From contig CAYWEM010000003.1 of NCBI GenBank assembly GCA_964457225.1, positions 124,001-188,000 on the forward strand: a stretch of DNA of 64,000 bases. Direction: 5' to 3'. The translations under genes were made by a program, and so were the position numbers. Below, one piece after another: positions 1 to 8,159 of the stretch. The number at the start of each line of letters is the position of its first letter. Within the stretch, counting starts at the first letter, position 1. Source of the stretch: CAYWEM01 sp964457225 (lineage in GTDB: Bacteria > Acidobacteriota > Aminicenantia > UBA2199). The notes beneath the pieces were generated by a model, which was given only the letters and a program-made list of their open reading frames with translations, was not told the origin of the DNA and made no database searches.

Positions 1-60
1 TCACCCTTTCCCAATGAATTAAGTGTAAAACTAGGGCGCTTCCGGCGGGAATGAACCGGC

Positions 61-1254
61 TCAGAAATCAGACTCCTTTTTTTGCGAATTGTCGGAGCAT
101 TTCACGTTCAACTCGGCTGAACTGGTGGGCCGGCCCGGATGACTAACCTTGAAAGAGCTTTCCACCTTGACCTGCTGGGTCCGGCCGGAGGAATAAACTG
201 TGGCCCTGATTTTCTTGTTTCCCGCCGTTGACCAGGAATGGTTCCTGGTGAATTTAAGCTTGCCATCTGGGCCCATTGAAGAGATCGGATGGGTGGTGGT
301 GCCCTTGCCCTCGACGTAGAATTCCAGCAGCAGGTTGTTGTAAGTCAGGCCTGAATGCGGGTTGCTGACCCAGACGTGAATATCACGCTTGAGGTTTATC
401 AGCGGATTCTTTCCGTCACTGACGCAAACCAGCAGGTCAAGCGGATCCTCCTCCGGCTTGGGCAGGCCAGGAATTTGCGATTCAAGTATGCTCGAGCCGT
501 CGGAGCATTTCAACAAGAAAGGAATAGTTTGATCAAAATGAATCTTGGGCAGGTGAATTCTTATACTGCCTTCAATCTGAATAGTTTCCATCCCAGGAAC
601 AAGCAGTTGAGCGCTGGTCTTTCTGAGCCCGGCGGTCGACCAGCTGTGTCTCCTGGTCTTGCTGTATTCAGCCAGAGGAATTAGTTCCTGTATGGTATGG
701 ATTGTAGTACCCTTGCCCTCGATGAAGAAATTCAGGGTCAGGTTCTTCGCAGTCCGGTTCCCAATGTTCTTGATCCAGACGTGGATGTCGCGGTTGCGAT
801 TGATGGGCGCCTCTTTATGTCCGGTTATACAAACTTTCAGAATTACCGACCCGGCCGGCCTGGTAACTCTGTCCGGGGGCAATTCGGCCGGTTTAAAAGT
901 CATGAGGGTAAAAGGAGCATCACTGTCGTCCAGGCAGGAAGAACTGCCCCGAACCCTTATCTTGTAAGCGGATCCGGCCTCGACCAGGCGCCCGTCATGC
1001 AACTTGCCCGCCTGCCAGTTAAACACCCCGTTGTTGGGGATGTCCAGGGTGATATCGTCTATCCTGTTGTCATTGTGACGTAATACCAACTTAACCGGGC
1101 CGCTGAAATCCCCCGGATGCCACCTGATGGTATGCATTGAACCAATGATCAGATTTTCCCCGCCGTTGGGCGAAATCACCCTGATACCGCATTGGGCCGG
1201 CAGATCGGAAAATAAAAAGACAAAAATCGCTGTGGCCAATAAGATTTTTTTCAT
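61..1254 (-). CDS. Secreted protein: SPNGGE-type domain plus two CARDB-like repeats
   Basis: 397 aa. A signal peptide covers about residues 1-21. The next ~100 residues carry the SPNGGE...G..H.I.W pattern seen in many extracellular bacterial proteins (Kre9/KNH-like fold). Two Ig-like repeats of about 115 residues follow. Both contain RDIHVW, then EGKGTT, then HSWSTAG, and both are followed by a KCSD segment, so they are an internal duplication of a CARDB-like adhesion module. The start has a GGAGG site about 9 nt upstream and a readable promoter at 1287-1315. Location is probably extracellular or surface-bound. No catalytic residues are visible, so enzymatic function is unlikely; the molecular role is unknown. 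Confidence 0.75.
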   Translation of the reverse strand: MKKILLATAIFVFLFSDLPAQCGIRVISPNGGENLIIGSMHTIRWHPGDFSGPVKLVLRHNDNRIDDITLDIPNNGVFNWQAGKLHDGRLVEAGSAYKIRVRGSSSCLDDSDAPFTLMTFKPAELPPDRVTRPAGSVILKVCITGHKEAPINRNRDIHVWIKNIGNRTAKNLTLNFFIEGKGTTIHTIQELIPLAEYSKTRRHSWSTAGLRKTSAQLLVPGMETIQIEGSIRIHLPKIHFDQTIPFLLKCSDGSSILESQIPGLPKPEEDPLDLLVCVSDGKNPLINLKRDIHVWVSNPHSGLTYNNLLLEFYVEGKGTTTHPISSMGPDGKLKFTRNHSWSTAGNKKIRATVYSSGRTQQVKVESSFKVSHPGRPTSSAELNVKCSDNSQKKESDF

Positions 1255-1286
1255 TTTTCTTTTCCTCCCGATATAATCGTGGCTGC

Positions 1287-1315
1287 ATTATGGTTAAAGA
1301 AAAACAAAAAGTCAA
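1287..1315 (-). promoter_or_regulatory. Promoter of the CARDB-repeat protein gene
   Basis: Minus-strand TTGACT (1310-1315), 17-bp spacer, CATAAT (1287-1292). It lies about 33 nt upstream of the start codon, leaving room for the GGAGG site. Confidence 0.5.
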
Positions 1316-1376
1316 GTCCCCGCCGAAAATGTATTTCGCCCGGAGTCCGGCGGCCTTTAATCGAAATAAATTGTTT

Positions 1377-2354
1377 TTACAGGTAACCGATGGAGCGATA
1401 CCACTCCAGGGTTTCTTTGATCGCCTCCGGAAATGGTGAAGTCGGAACTCCCAGTTCAGCCAGGGCCCGGCTGTTGTCGGCCGCGGTCCCCCGCTTCATG
1501 GCCGCCACCTGTGGTTTGAGGATGGGGAAATGCAGGCCGAAAAGCCTGAAGAGCGGTGTGAACAGGGCCAGCCCGGCATGAATCAACCATTCGGGAACCG
1601 GTACCAGCGGCCGCCGGCAGTTCCAGGCCAGGTCGAGCTGATCCAGGAATCGGCGCATGGTCATCTCGGTGCCGCCCAGGATGTACTTGTAGCCCGGACG
1701 GCCCTTTTCCATGGCCAGGACCATGGCCTCGGCCGCATCACGCACGAAGGTCAGGTTGATCACCGAATCCTGGAAAGAAACGAAACGGACGCGACGTTTA
1801 AGGTGCAGGCGGTAATACTCGTTGAGCGTGTGATGATCCCGGGGACCGAAGATGATCGTCGGATTGACCACCACCAGGGGCAGGCCCTTGGCGGCTACTT
1901 CCCAGGCTTCTTTTTCCCCCTGGTACTTGGTCACGGTGTAAAGCTCGTTGAACACCGGGCCGTGAATACTTCGTTCATTCACCTTGGTCGGGTCTTCCTT
2001 GATGGTCACCAGGCTGGAAACGTGCAAAGCTTTTTCCACGCCTGCCTCCAGGGCCGCCTCCATGATGTTGCGGGTGCCCCGGACATTGGTGCTGAAAAAA
2101 TCATCGACCGAGGTGGTCGGAGTATTCAGGGCGGCGGCCAGGTGAAACAGCCATTGCCTGCCGCTGACGGCCCGGCGGCAGAATTCCGGATCCCGCAGGT
2201 CGCCGACCAGTCTTTCCAGCGGCAGGGCGGGATCGAGGTGATTTACCGGGTCCGGTTCGAAGATTATCACGGCCACTTCGTGGCCCCGGGCCAGCAGTAC
2301 ATCGACCAGGTGACTGCCGACAAAGCCGGCCGCACCGGTAACTAAAACTTTCAT
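1377..2354 (-). CDS. NAD(P)-dependent SDR epimerase/dehydratase
   Basis: 325 aa extended short-chain dehydrogenase. The Rossmann motif TGAAGFVGSH is at residues 7-16 and a YxxxK catalytic pair is in YTVTKYQGE. The family includes sugar-nucleotide epimerases, dihydroflavonol reductase-like and 3-beta-HSD-like enzymes; the C-terminal part (substrate lobe) does not allow a substrate to be named. The ATG at 2354 is chosen because TGxxGxxG then begins at residue 7 and AGGAG lies 7 nt upstream. An upstream in-frame ATG would add 21 unlikely residues overlapping the promoter. It is divergent from the M4 protease gene. Confidence 0.85.
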   Translation of the reverse strand: MKVLVTGAAGFVGSHLVDVLLARGHEVAVIIFEPDPVNHLDPALPLERLVGDLRDPEFCRRAVSGRQWLFHLAAALNTPTTSVDDFFSTNVRGTRNIMEAALEAGVEKALHVSSLVTIKEDPTKVNERSIHGPVFNELYTVTKYQGEKEAWEVAAKGLPLVVVNPTIIFGPRDHHTLNEYYRLHLKRRVRFVSFQDSVINLTFVRDAAEAMVLAMEKGRPGYKYILGGTEMTMRRFLDQLDLAWNCRRPLVPVPEWLIHAGLALFTPLFRLFGLHFPILKPQVAAMKRGTAADNSRALAELGVPTSPFPEAIKETLEWYRSIGYL

Positions 2355-2378
2355 GGCTTTTCTCCTGTCAGGTCGGCC

Positions 2379-2408
2379 ATTGTATGCCAGGGAGGCGGCG
2401 CTTGTCAA
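2379..2408 (-). promoter_or_regulatory. Promoter of the SDR gene
   Basis: Minus-strand TTGACA (2403-2408), 18-bp spacer, TACAAT (2379-2384). It is back-to-back with the M4 protease promoter; only 12 bp separate the two -35 boxes. Confidence 0.55.
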
Positions 2409-2420
2409 ACCGTTCAAAAG

Positions 2421-2449
2421 TTGACAAGCCCTGCCGCCGGATATATAAA
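2421..2449 (+). promoter_or_regulatory. Promoter of the M4 metalloprotease gene
   Basis: TTGACA (2421-2426), 17-bp spacer, TATAAA (2444-2449). The start codon is at 2477 with GGAGG at 2468-2472. Confidence 0.55.
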
Positions 2450-2476
2450 TACAAGATCACGCTTCATGGAGGTCTC

Positions 2477-4057
2477 ATGAAACGATCGATTTGTTTTTTC
2501 ATCTTTCTTTTCACCCTGTCCTTTTTCAACTGGGCCGCCTACATCGGCCGCCTGCAGGTAAGCGATCCCAATCGTCCGGGTCAGCCCCAGCCCCCGGTTA
2601 AACAGGCACTTCATCTGGAGGAATTCCTCAACGCCGAAATCGGCCGGGGCAACCTGGTACTGCACCTGGTCCAGCAGGACAACCTGCTGCCGGGCCGCAC
2701 CTTCCAGCGCTACCGCCAATACCACAACGGTTTGCCGGTTTTCGGCGGTGAAGTGGTGCGCCAGTACGAAAACGGGCGGCTGCTCGGCAGCAGCGGTGAA
2801 TACTTCGAAATCGGCAACTTTTCCCGGAAGACTGAACTGAGCGGCGAGGAAGCCGTGGCAATACTGGCCGCGGCCTGCGGAGTTCCGGCGGTTCTCGAAC
2901 GGGAAGACGACCTGTCTTTCCTGATCTACCCCCTGGCGGACGGGATATACCGGCCGGCCTACCGGGTCAGGATCCGCCTGGCGGACATGCACTACGAAAC
3001 GGGCATCATCGATGCCATCGACGGCACCGTGCTGCTGCGCGACACCAACTACAAGATAAGCAGTTCGATCGGCCTGGGCCGCGATTACCACGGAGTCAAC
3101 CGCAAGTTCCCTCATTTCTTTGAAAACGGTTTCTTCTACCTCTGGGACGACAAGGGTTTCCGTCCGACCACGCTGATAACCTACGACATGCGCACCGGGG
3201 GCTATGTCGGCCGCAACAACAACGAATACTGGGAGAACAACGGCACCATGATCAGCGCCCATTACCATGCCGGCCTCACCTATGACTTCGTTTACCTTTT
3301 CTTCAACCGCAAGGGCCTTGACGACAACAATCGCAACACCCTGGTATTGACCCATCGTTCGGATGCCCGCGACAATGCCTCCTGGAACGGCACTTACATA
3401 AGTTTCTATCTGCCCGGCAACCGCCAGGCCCAGTACGCCGCGGCCCTGGACGTGGTGGCCCATGAATTCGCCCACGGCATAACCCAGTTTTCCAACGACC
3501 TGGTCTATTCCTTTCAATCCGGAGCACTGAACGAATCTTTTTCCGACATCATCGGCGCCGGAGCCGAGTTCTTCTGGCACCCGCAAGGAAGCGGCCTGTT
3601 CAAGGCCGACTGGTACATCGGCGAGGACGCCTTCCCCAACTACAACTTCGGTATTCAGAACGGACTGGTCCGCTACCTGGCCGATCCCAACCAGTTCAGC
3701 CAGTTCGGCAACCCCAGCCTGCCCGACCCCTGTCACCTCGCCCAGTACTACAACCTGCCCTTTGAAATCGATCGGGGCGGAGTGCACATCAACGCCACTA
3801 TTTACGCCCACGCTTTTTACCTGCTGGCCGCCGGCGGCACCAACCGGGTTTCCGGCAAAAGCGTTTCCGGTATCGGCATTGACAAAGCACTGAGGATATT
3901 CTACCGGGCCTGGGTTTACAAGCTGACCAGCACTTCCCAGTTTGTTCATGCCGCCCAGGCCCTGCTCGATTCGGCCCGTGAGCTTTACGGCCAGAGTTCA
4001 GGTGAATACCAGCAGACCATCAGGGCCATGGAAGCCATCGGCTGGATCGTCAATTGA
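2477..4057 (+). CDS. Secreted thermolysin-like (M4) zinc metalloprotease
   Basis: 526 aa. A signal peptide (about 1-22) is followed by an FTP/PepSY-type propeptide (about 45-160) and then the M4 catalytic domain. The zinc site is HEFAH at residues 329-333, with the third ligand E353 in NESFSD exactly 24 residues after the first His, as in thermolysin. The C-terminal M4 domain has the GGVHIN motif with the catalytic His. The start has GGAGG 4 nt upstream. Expected role: export, autoprocessing and extracellular protein degradation. The next gene, an SH3/beta-barrel protein, begins only 38 nt downstream on the same strand, so they may be co-transcribed. All active-site residues are intact. Confidence 0.95.
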   Translation: MKRSICFFIFLFTLSFFNWAAYIGRLQVSDPNRPGQPQPPVKQALHLEEFLNAEIGRGNLVLHLVQQDNLLPGRTFQRYRQYHNGLPVFGGEVVRQYENGRLLGSSGEYFEIGNFSRKTELSGEEAVAILAAACGVPAVLEREDDLSFLIYPLADGIYRPAYRVRIRLADMHYETGIIDAIDGTVLLRDTNYKISSSIGLGRDYHGVNRKFPHFFENGFFYLWDDKGFRPTTLITYDMRTGGYVGRNNNEYWENNGTMISAHYHAGLTYDFVYLFFNRKGLDDNNRNTLVLTHRSDARDNASWNGTYISFYLPGNRQAQYAAALDVVAHEFAHGITQFSNDLVYSFQSGALNESFSDIIGAGAEFFWHPQGSGLFKADWYIGEDAFPNYNFGIQNGLVRYLADPNQFSQFGNPSLPDPCHLAQYYNLPFEIDRGGVHINATIYAHAFYLLAAGGTNRVSGKSVSGIGIDKALRIFYRAWVYKLTSTSQFVHAAQALLDSARELYGQSSGEYQQTIRAMEAIGWIVN

Positions 4058-4095
4058 TGTCAGGCCCGAAAAAACCGCAGTCCAGGAGAAATCTC

Positions 4096-5424
4096 ATGAA
4101 AGCTTCGTTATTCAGCCTTTTTACAATCATTCTTTTTTCAGCGGGACTCTGGAGTAATACCGACCAGGTCCAGGTCAGCGCCGACCAGGCCGCCCTGAGA
4201 GAACTGCCATCCCAGCAGAGCCGGGTCCTGCTGACCGTAGCCAGAGGCACCCGGCTGAAGGTGGCCGAGAAACTTGCCGACTGGTACGAGGTGTTCACCC
4301 CGGACGGCAAGAGCAAAGCTTTTGTTCACGCCAACCTGGTCAGGCCATTGCCCGCTCCCGCCCCCAGAAGCTCCGGTGAAGCTCCGGCCTTAGTTGACAA
4401 ACCGAACAAGCCGGTGCTGGGTAAACTCTTGGTAAACGTTTCCCGGGCCAACATCCGGGAACTGCCGGGCACCCAGAGCCGCATCCTGGCCGGCGTCGAG
4501 CAGGGCCGGGAACTTGACTTCACGGGACGCAGCGGCAACTGGTACGAGGTTATCCTGCCTGAGGGCCGTGGTACGGGTTTTATCAGCGCGGGCATCGTCG
4601 AAGAACTGAGCGTCGTTGACCCGGATTCCCGGACAGTCGAAACAGCGGAAAAAGCCCGGACAGGTAAACCGGAAAAGGAAGTAAAAAAATCACCCGCCCC
4701 GGCGCCCGCGCCCCCGAAAAAAGCCCCGGCCGGCAAAAAAAGGCCGCCGGCCCCCGGGCAGGGAAAAATCTACCTGGCCGGTTTCTACAACCTGGGCCTG
4801 CAGGAAGACTCGGCCCGGGCCGAATACCAGGCCATCCTCTACTTCGAAACGGCGAGCTTCTCGACCGCCTACGAACTGCCCCGGGCCAATTCTTTCTCGG
4901 CCGCCCTGGGTTATCATTTCAGCCCGGCCCTGGCCCTGGAAGTCGGCGCTGACATCTCTTCCAGGAACATCAACGCCCAAAATTCCTTTGCCATTCCCCA
5001 TCCTTTGTGGACCAACTCCCCCAGGAGCGGAGAAGCTTCTTTCACCGGGAAACTCGAAGAAAAGAGCGCCTATCTGAACCTTGTACTGGTACTGCGCTTC
5101 AGCCCCCTGCAGCTGAGGCTGGCGGCGGGACCATGCTACCTGATGGCCAAGGCCGGCATTATCGGAGATTTTTCCTTGTCTGAGTCCGCTTATCCTTATG
5201 AAACGGTCAATATCAGCCCCCAGCAAGTGGAAAACACTCAGAACGTCTTTGCCTTCAACGCCGCTGCGGCCCTCGGCTATTCCATCTCGCCCAACTTCAG
5301 CCTGCTGCTGCAGGCCCGCTACATCGGCGCCCAGGCTGAATTCAGCACCGGCACCGATTATCCGGGCCTGAAAATCAACCTGGGCGGGCTGAAACTCGGC
5401 GGGGGACTGCAAATCAGCTTCTAG
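4096..5424 (+). CDS. Double SH3-domain protein with C-terminal outer-membrane beta-barrel
   Basis: 442 aa. A signal peptide (about 1-20) is followed by two bacterial SH3 repeats (about 22-90 and 110-175), each with the REL.......G..L......W.EV pattern. A Lys/Pro/Ala-rich linker (about 195-225) leads to a region of about 215 residues with alternating hydrophobic strands. It ends in a terminal Phe (GGLQISF), as expected of an outer-membrane barrel. The start is set by AGGAG at 4084-4088. SH3 domains usually bind cell-wall peptides, so a role tying the outer membrane to peptidoglycan is plausible but inferred. It sits 38 nt after the M4 protease gene. Confidence 0.75.
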   Translation: MKASLFSLFTIILFSAGLWSNTDQVQVSADQAALRELPSQQSRVLLTVARGTRLKVAEKLADWYEVFTPDGKSKAFVHANLVRPLPAPAPRSSGEAPALVDKPNKPVLGKLLVNVSRANIRELPGTQSRILAGVEQGRELDFTGRSGNWYEVILPEGRGTGFISAGIVEELSVVDPDSRTVETAEKARTGKPEKEVKKSPAPAPAPPKKAPAGKKRPPAPGQGKIYLAGFYNLGLQEDSARAEYQAILYFETASFSTAYELPRANSFSAALGYHFSPALALEVGADISSRNINAQNSFAIPHPLWTNSPRSGEASFTGKLEEKSAYLNLVLVLRFSPLQLRLAAGPCYLMAKAGIIGDFSLSESAYPYETVNISPQQVENTQNVFAFNAAAALGYSISPNFSLLLQARYIGAQAEFSTGTDYPGLKINLGGLKLGGGLQISF

Positions 5425-5429
5425 ACCGG

Positions 5430-5458
5430 TTGATTTTGTTCTTTTTCTATGCTAAACG
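5430..5458 (+). promoter_or_regulatory. Promoter of PilZ gene, leaderless arrangement
   Basis: TTGATT (5430-5435), 17-bp spacer, weak -10 TAAACG (5453-5458) preceded by an extended -10 TGC. The ATG at 5465 follows after 6 nt with no Shine-Dalgarno. Confidence 0.35.
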
Positions 5459-5464
5459 AAATTC

Positions 5465-6181
5465 ATGCTTTTCAAGAAGAAAACCATTGAACTGGGGAAC
5501 AGGGACCTGGGAGAGGGAAACCGCATTGAAGCGCATCTGGAAAACCTGCGCGGCGCCAACACCGTTCTTTACCTTCAGGAAGATCCCGGAGGGCTGAGCT
5601 TCAAGGTCGGCGGCATCGACCGCGCAGCCGATTCAGTCAGCCTGATCGCCCTGCAGGGCCTGGCAGACTGGCGGGAAAACGACATCATCACCTTTTTTTA
5701 CAGTCACAACCATGAAAGGTACCGCTTCGGCCAGCGCCTGACCTCAATTGACCGCCAGAAAGGAATCCTGAACATCTTCTTCCCGCTGGTTATCCGGGCC
5801 AATGACCGTCGCATCTCCAGCAGGTACAATTTCCCGGCCCGCGAGGCAATCCACACTTCATTGCTGACCGACCTGAGCGCCGGCATCGGCATTTCCGGAA
5901 CCATGCACAATCTCGGCGGCGGCGGCGGAGCCCTGAGCGTGGAAAAAATCGTGAGCCTGAGTACGGAGAAAGACCTGAGGATCAGCAAGGAGCTGATCAA
6001 GCCCGGGCCGCTGACCCTGATTCACTTCAAGCTGCCGACCGGTCAGCTCTTCGAAGTCAGCGGCAGATTGATCCACGCCCTGGACGAGGGAAGAATCCGG
6101 GTTGGTTTCGCCTTTGATGAGCGCCTGCCTGAAACCGGGAAAAAAGCCCTGCAGTTCTTTCTCGATTCCAAGGGAAAATAA
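5465..6181 (+). CDS. PilZ-domain protein (YcgR-like two-domain layout)
   Basis: 238 aa, no signal peptide. The N-terminal ~100 residues resemble the YcgR/PilZN beta-domain. The PilZ domain begins with R116-x3-R120 (RRISSR), the c-di-GMP-binding RxxxR. The second motif reads DLSAGI (136-141) instead of DxSxxG, followed by an unusual run of glycines at 151-155. Binding of cyclic di-GMP is therefore likely but weakened or altered. No flagellar or pilus genes are adjacent. There is no Shine-Dalgarno, and the -10 box ends 6 nt from the ATG. It converges with deoB, sharing a small hairpin. Confidence 0.75.
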   Translation: MLFKKKTIELGNRDLGEGNRIEAHLENLRGANTVLYLQEDPGGLSFKVGGIDRAADSVSLIALQGLADWRENDIITFFYSHNHERYRFGQRLTSIDRQKGILNIFFPLVIRANDRRISSRYNFPAREAIHTSLLTDLSAGIGISGTMHNLGGGGGALSVEKIVSLSTEKDLRISKELIKPGPLTLIHFKLPTGQLFEVSGRLIHALDEGRIRVGFAFDERLPETGKKALQFFLDSKGK

Positions 6182-6200
6182 GCCCGTTTCCGGCTTTATT
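6177..6200. terminator. Small convergent hairpin between PilZ gene and deoB
   Basis: AATAAGCC pairs with GGCTTTATT (one bulged T) around a 7-nt loop. It overlaps both stop codons and could serve both strands. The stem is short. Confidence 0.4.
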
Positions 6201-7362
6201 GGACCGAATCCAGAAACGATTGTCCGTTTATGGCCGGCAGGTGAAACATTTCCGCCAGAGTTGCAGATACATCGGCCAGGGTTTCCCTGGTGCCCAGGTT
6301 CTCACCCCGGCGGGATTGGGGGCCGTAAACCAGCAAGGGCACGTATTCACGGGAATGGCCGCAGGCGCCAAGCGTCGGATCACAGCCGTGATCCGCGGTG
6401 AGGATCAGCAGGTCATTGCGGCACAATCGTTCCAGCAGGTCGGGCAGCAGGGCGTCGAAAGACTCCAGGGCCATGCTGTATGCCCCGGCGTCCCCCCGGT
6501 GGGCCCGTAAATCGAACTCGTTGAAATTGGCGAAAACCAGCCGGGAATTGTTCACGGCCAGTAACTCGATTATCTTTTCCATGCCGTCTTTCATGTTCCT
6601 GGCATAATAGGAAAAAGACACCCCCCGCTTGTTGAAAATGTCTTCTATTTTTCCGATGGCGAAAACGGGCAGTTTTTTTTCTTCCATCAGGTCAAGCAGG
6701 GTCGGCCGGGGCGGATCTATTGAAAAATCCCGGCGCAGGTAGTCGATTCTCTGCCAGGCGCCCTTTTCTCCCTTGAACGGCCTGGCGATGACCCGGGAAA
6801 CGTTATGCGGGGGTACCAGTATTTGCCGGATCCTGACACAGAGGTTGTACAGTTTCTCGATGGGCATGACCTCGACATGGGCCGCCACCTGGAAAACCGA
6901 ATCGGCCGAAGTGTAACAGATCGGACCGCCCCCGGCCACATGCTCCTCGGCAAAAGCGGCGATCATCTCTTCTCCGTCACCCTGGAGGTTACAGAGCGTC
7001 TTCTGCTCCAGGACGGTTTCCACCTGCTGCACCAATTCCGGGGGGAAACCCCGGGGGTAAACCGGGAATGGCTCCCTGGCCAGGGCGCCCATCAGTTCCC
7101 AGTGACCCGAGGTGGAGTCCTTGCCCTGGGCGCTCTGTTTCATTCTGCCGAAACACCCTCCAGGCCGGGCGACCTGCAATGCGGAAAGATTGTCGGAGAT
7201 GTTGCCGATGCCCAGCCAGCTCAGATTCGGCAGTTTCAGACTATGACCGCGCAATAAATTTCCCAGGGTGTCGGCTTTGGAATCACCGAATAATTCGGCA
7301 TCGGGCTGTGCGCCGATGCCCAGGGAATCAAGAACTATAAGTACGGCACGCTCAAAGGGCAC
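6196..7362 (-). CDS. deoB: Phosphopentomutase
   Basis: 388 aa, the usual DeoB length. It interconverts ribose-1-phosphate/deoxyribose-1-phosphate and the 5-phosphates in nucleoside salvage. Alkaline-phosphatase-fold metal motifs are present: DSLGIGAQPDAE near the N-terminus, GKDSTSGHWELMG, NFNEFDLRAHRGD and TADHGCDPT. The start is taken as GTG at 7362, which puts the first beta-strand at residue 4, has GGGAAGG upstream and overlaps the preceding gene by 11 nt. An in-frame ATG at 7395 is possible but would add a Pro-rich stretch. It is the last gene of a two-gene operon. No other deo genes are nearby. Confidence 0.93.
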   Translation of the reverse strand: MPFERAVLIVLDSLGIGAQPDAELFGDSKADTLGNLLRGHSLKLPNLSWLGIGNISDNLSALQVARPGGCFGRMKQSAQGKDSTSGHWELMGALAREPFPVYPRGFPPELVQQVETVLEQKTLCNLQGDGEEMIAAFAEEHVAGGGPICYTSADSVFQVAAHVEVMPIEKLYNLCVRIRQILVPPHNVSRVIARPFKGEKGAWQRIDYLRRDFSIDPPRPTLLDLMEEKKLPVFAIGKIEDIFNKRGVSFSYYARNMKDGMEKIIELLAVNNSRLVFANFNEFDLRAHRGDAGAYSMALESFDALLPDLLERLCRNDLLILTADHGCDPTLGACGHSREYVPLLVYGPQSRRGENLGTRETLADVSATLAEMFHLPAINGQSFLDSVQ

Positions 7363-8020
7363 TGGCCGAGCCTTCCCACTGGGCAAGCAGTTCATTGGCC
7401 GTTGCGTTGAAAGGTGAAGCGGGGTGATCAACGCTGATTCTTCTCAAGGTGTTGACCGCATCCTCGGACTGCCCGGCCTTCCAGAGCTGGCGTGCGTTTT
7501 CCAGCAGCAGGTAATCCCGGGGAAAATCCAGTTTCGGATTGTTGAGCATTACTGCGATGATATCCTGGCCGCCCTTGAAATCACCCAGGGAGCTTTTGAT
7601 CATCGCCTGCAGGAGTTTTTTCTTCTGCTGGAGCAGGTCTGGAGCCCGGCGGGATACTTTCTGCAGAGCCGCGCCCGCCCCTTCATAATCTCCGAGTTCT
7701 ATCAGCAGGGAGGCGGCCCGAATCGCGGCCCAGTTGGAAAGACCGCCGCCGATCGGCAATTCAAGCAAAGCTGCCGCCTTGTCCTCGGTCTTCATGTCCT
7801 GACTGGCGGTGATATCCAAGGCCCGGGTGAAAACATTGCTTTCCCGGCTCGATGCAGCCTTGTTCACCAGCGAGAGAACCAGCATTCCGGCAAAAATAAC
7901 CAGCAGGGCGACCAGGGAGATCAGCAATTCCCGGCGGTGACGCTGGACAAATTGAATCACCTGGTTGACGGCATTCTGAAAGGGATCCGCCTTGAGATGC
8001 TCTTTCTCTTTTTTTTTCAT
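7352..8020 (-). CDS. YfgM-like membrane-anchored TPR protein
   Basis: 222 aa. A charged N-terminus is followed by one membrane helix (about 33-55) and a periplasmic helical region of about 165 residues with TPR-type spacing (AILQK..., QLWKAGQSEDAVNTLRRIS). This layout matches the YfgM/TPR_21 family, membrane-bound partners of the SecYEG/PpiD chaperone network. A GAGG site precedes the ATG and a promoter lies at 8062-8091. It overlaps deoB by 11 nt, so the two are probably translationally coupled, an unusual pairing. The family assignment rests on layout rather than a signature motif. Confidence 0.65.
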   Translation of the reverse strand: MKKKEKEHLKADPFQNAVNQVIQFVQRHRRELLISLVALLVIFAGMLVLSLVNKAASSRESNVFTRALDITASQDMKTEDKAAALLELPIGGGLSNWAAIRAASLLIELGDYEGAGAALQKVSRRAPDLLQQKKKLLQAMIKSSLGDFKGGQDIIAVMLNNPKLDFPRDYLLLENARQLWKAGQSEDAVNTLRRISVDHPASPFNATANELLAQWEGSASAL

Positions 8021-8061
8021 GATCTACCTCGCGGAGCTGTCAAGTCCGGCACCGCCATCAC

Positions 8062-8091
8062 TAAATAGCACGGCCGGGCCGGGCTTGTCAA
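8062..8091 (-). promoter_or_regulatory. Promoter of the YfgM-like/deoB operon
   Basis: Minus-strand TTGACA (8086-8091), 18-bp spacer, TATTTA (8062-8067). Confidence 0.5.
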
Positions 8092-8119
8092 GGTGAATAC
8101 CCGGTCATCCGGCCGGGGC

Positions 8120-8148
8120 TTGCAGTAAAAAAACCTTTTAAATACAAT
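8120..8148 (+). promoter_or_regulatory. Promoter of the glycosyltransferase gene
   Basis: TTGCAG (8120-8125), 17-bp spacer, TACAAT (8143-8148). The predicted transcript would start near 8155, just upstream of the TTG at 8160. Confidence 0.5.
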
Positions 8149-8159
8149 GTGCTTCTGAG

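Noticed and set aside
1530..2345. 271-codon open frame opposite the SDR gene
   Set aside because: His/Gln-rich antisense shadow; the SDR on the other strand has clear catalytic motifs.
2414..3949. 511-codon open frame on the minus strand opposite the M4 protease
   Set aside because: It is an antisense frame of a strongly supported gene with intact zinc-site motifs; its product is compositionally odd (Val/Gly/Gln-rich) and has no ribosome site or motif.
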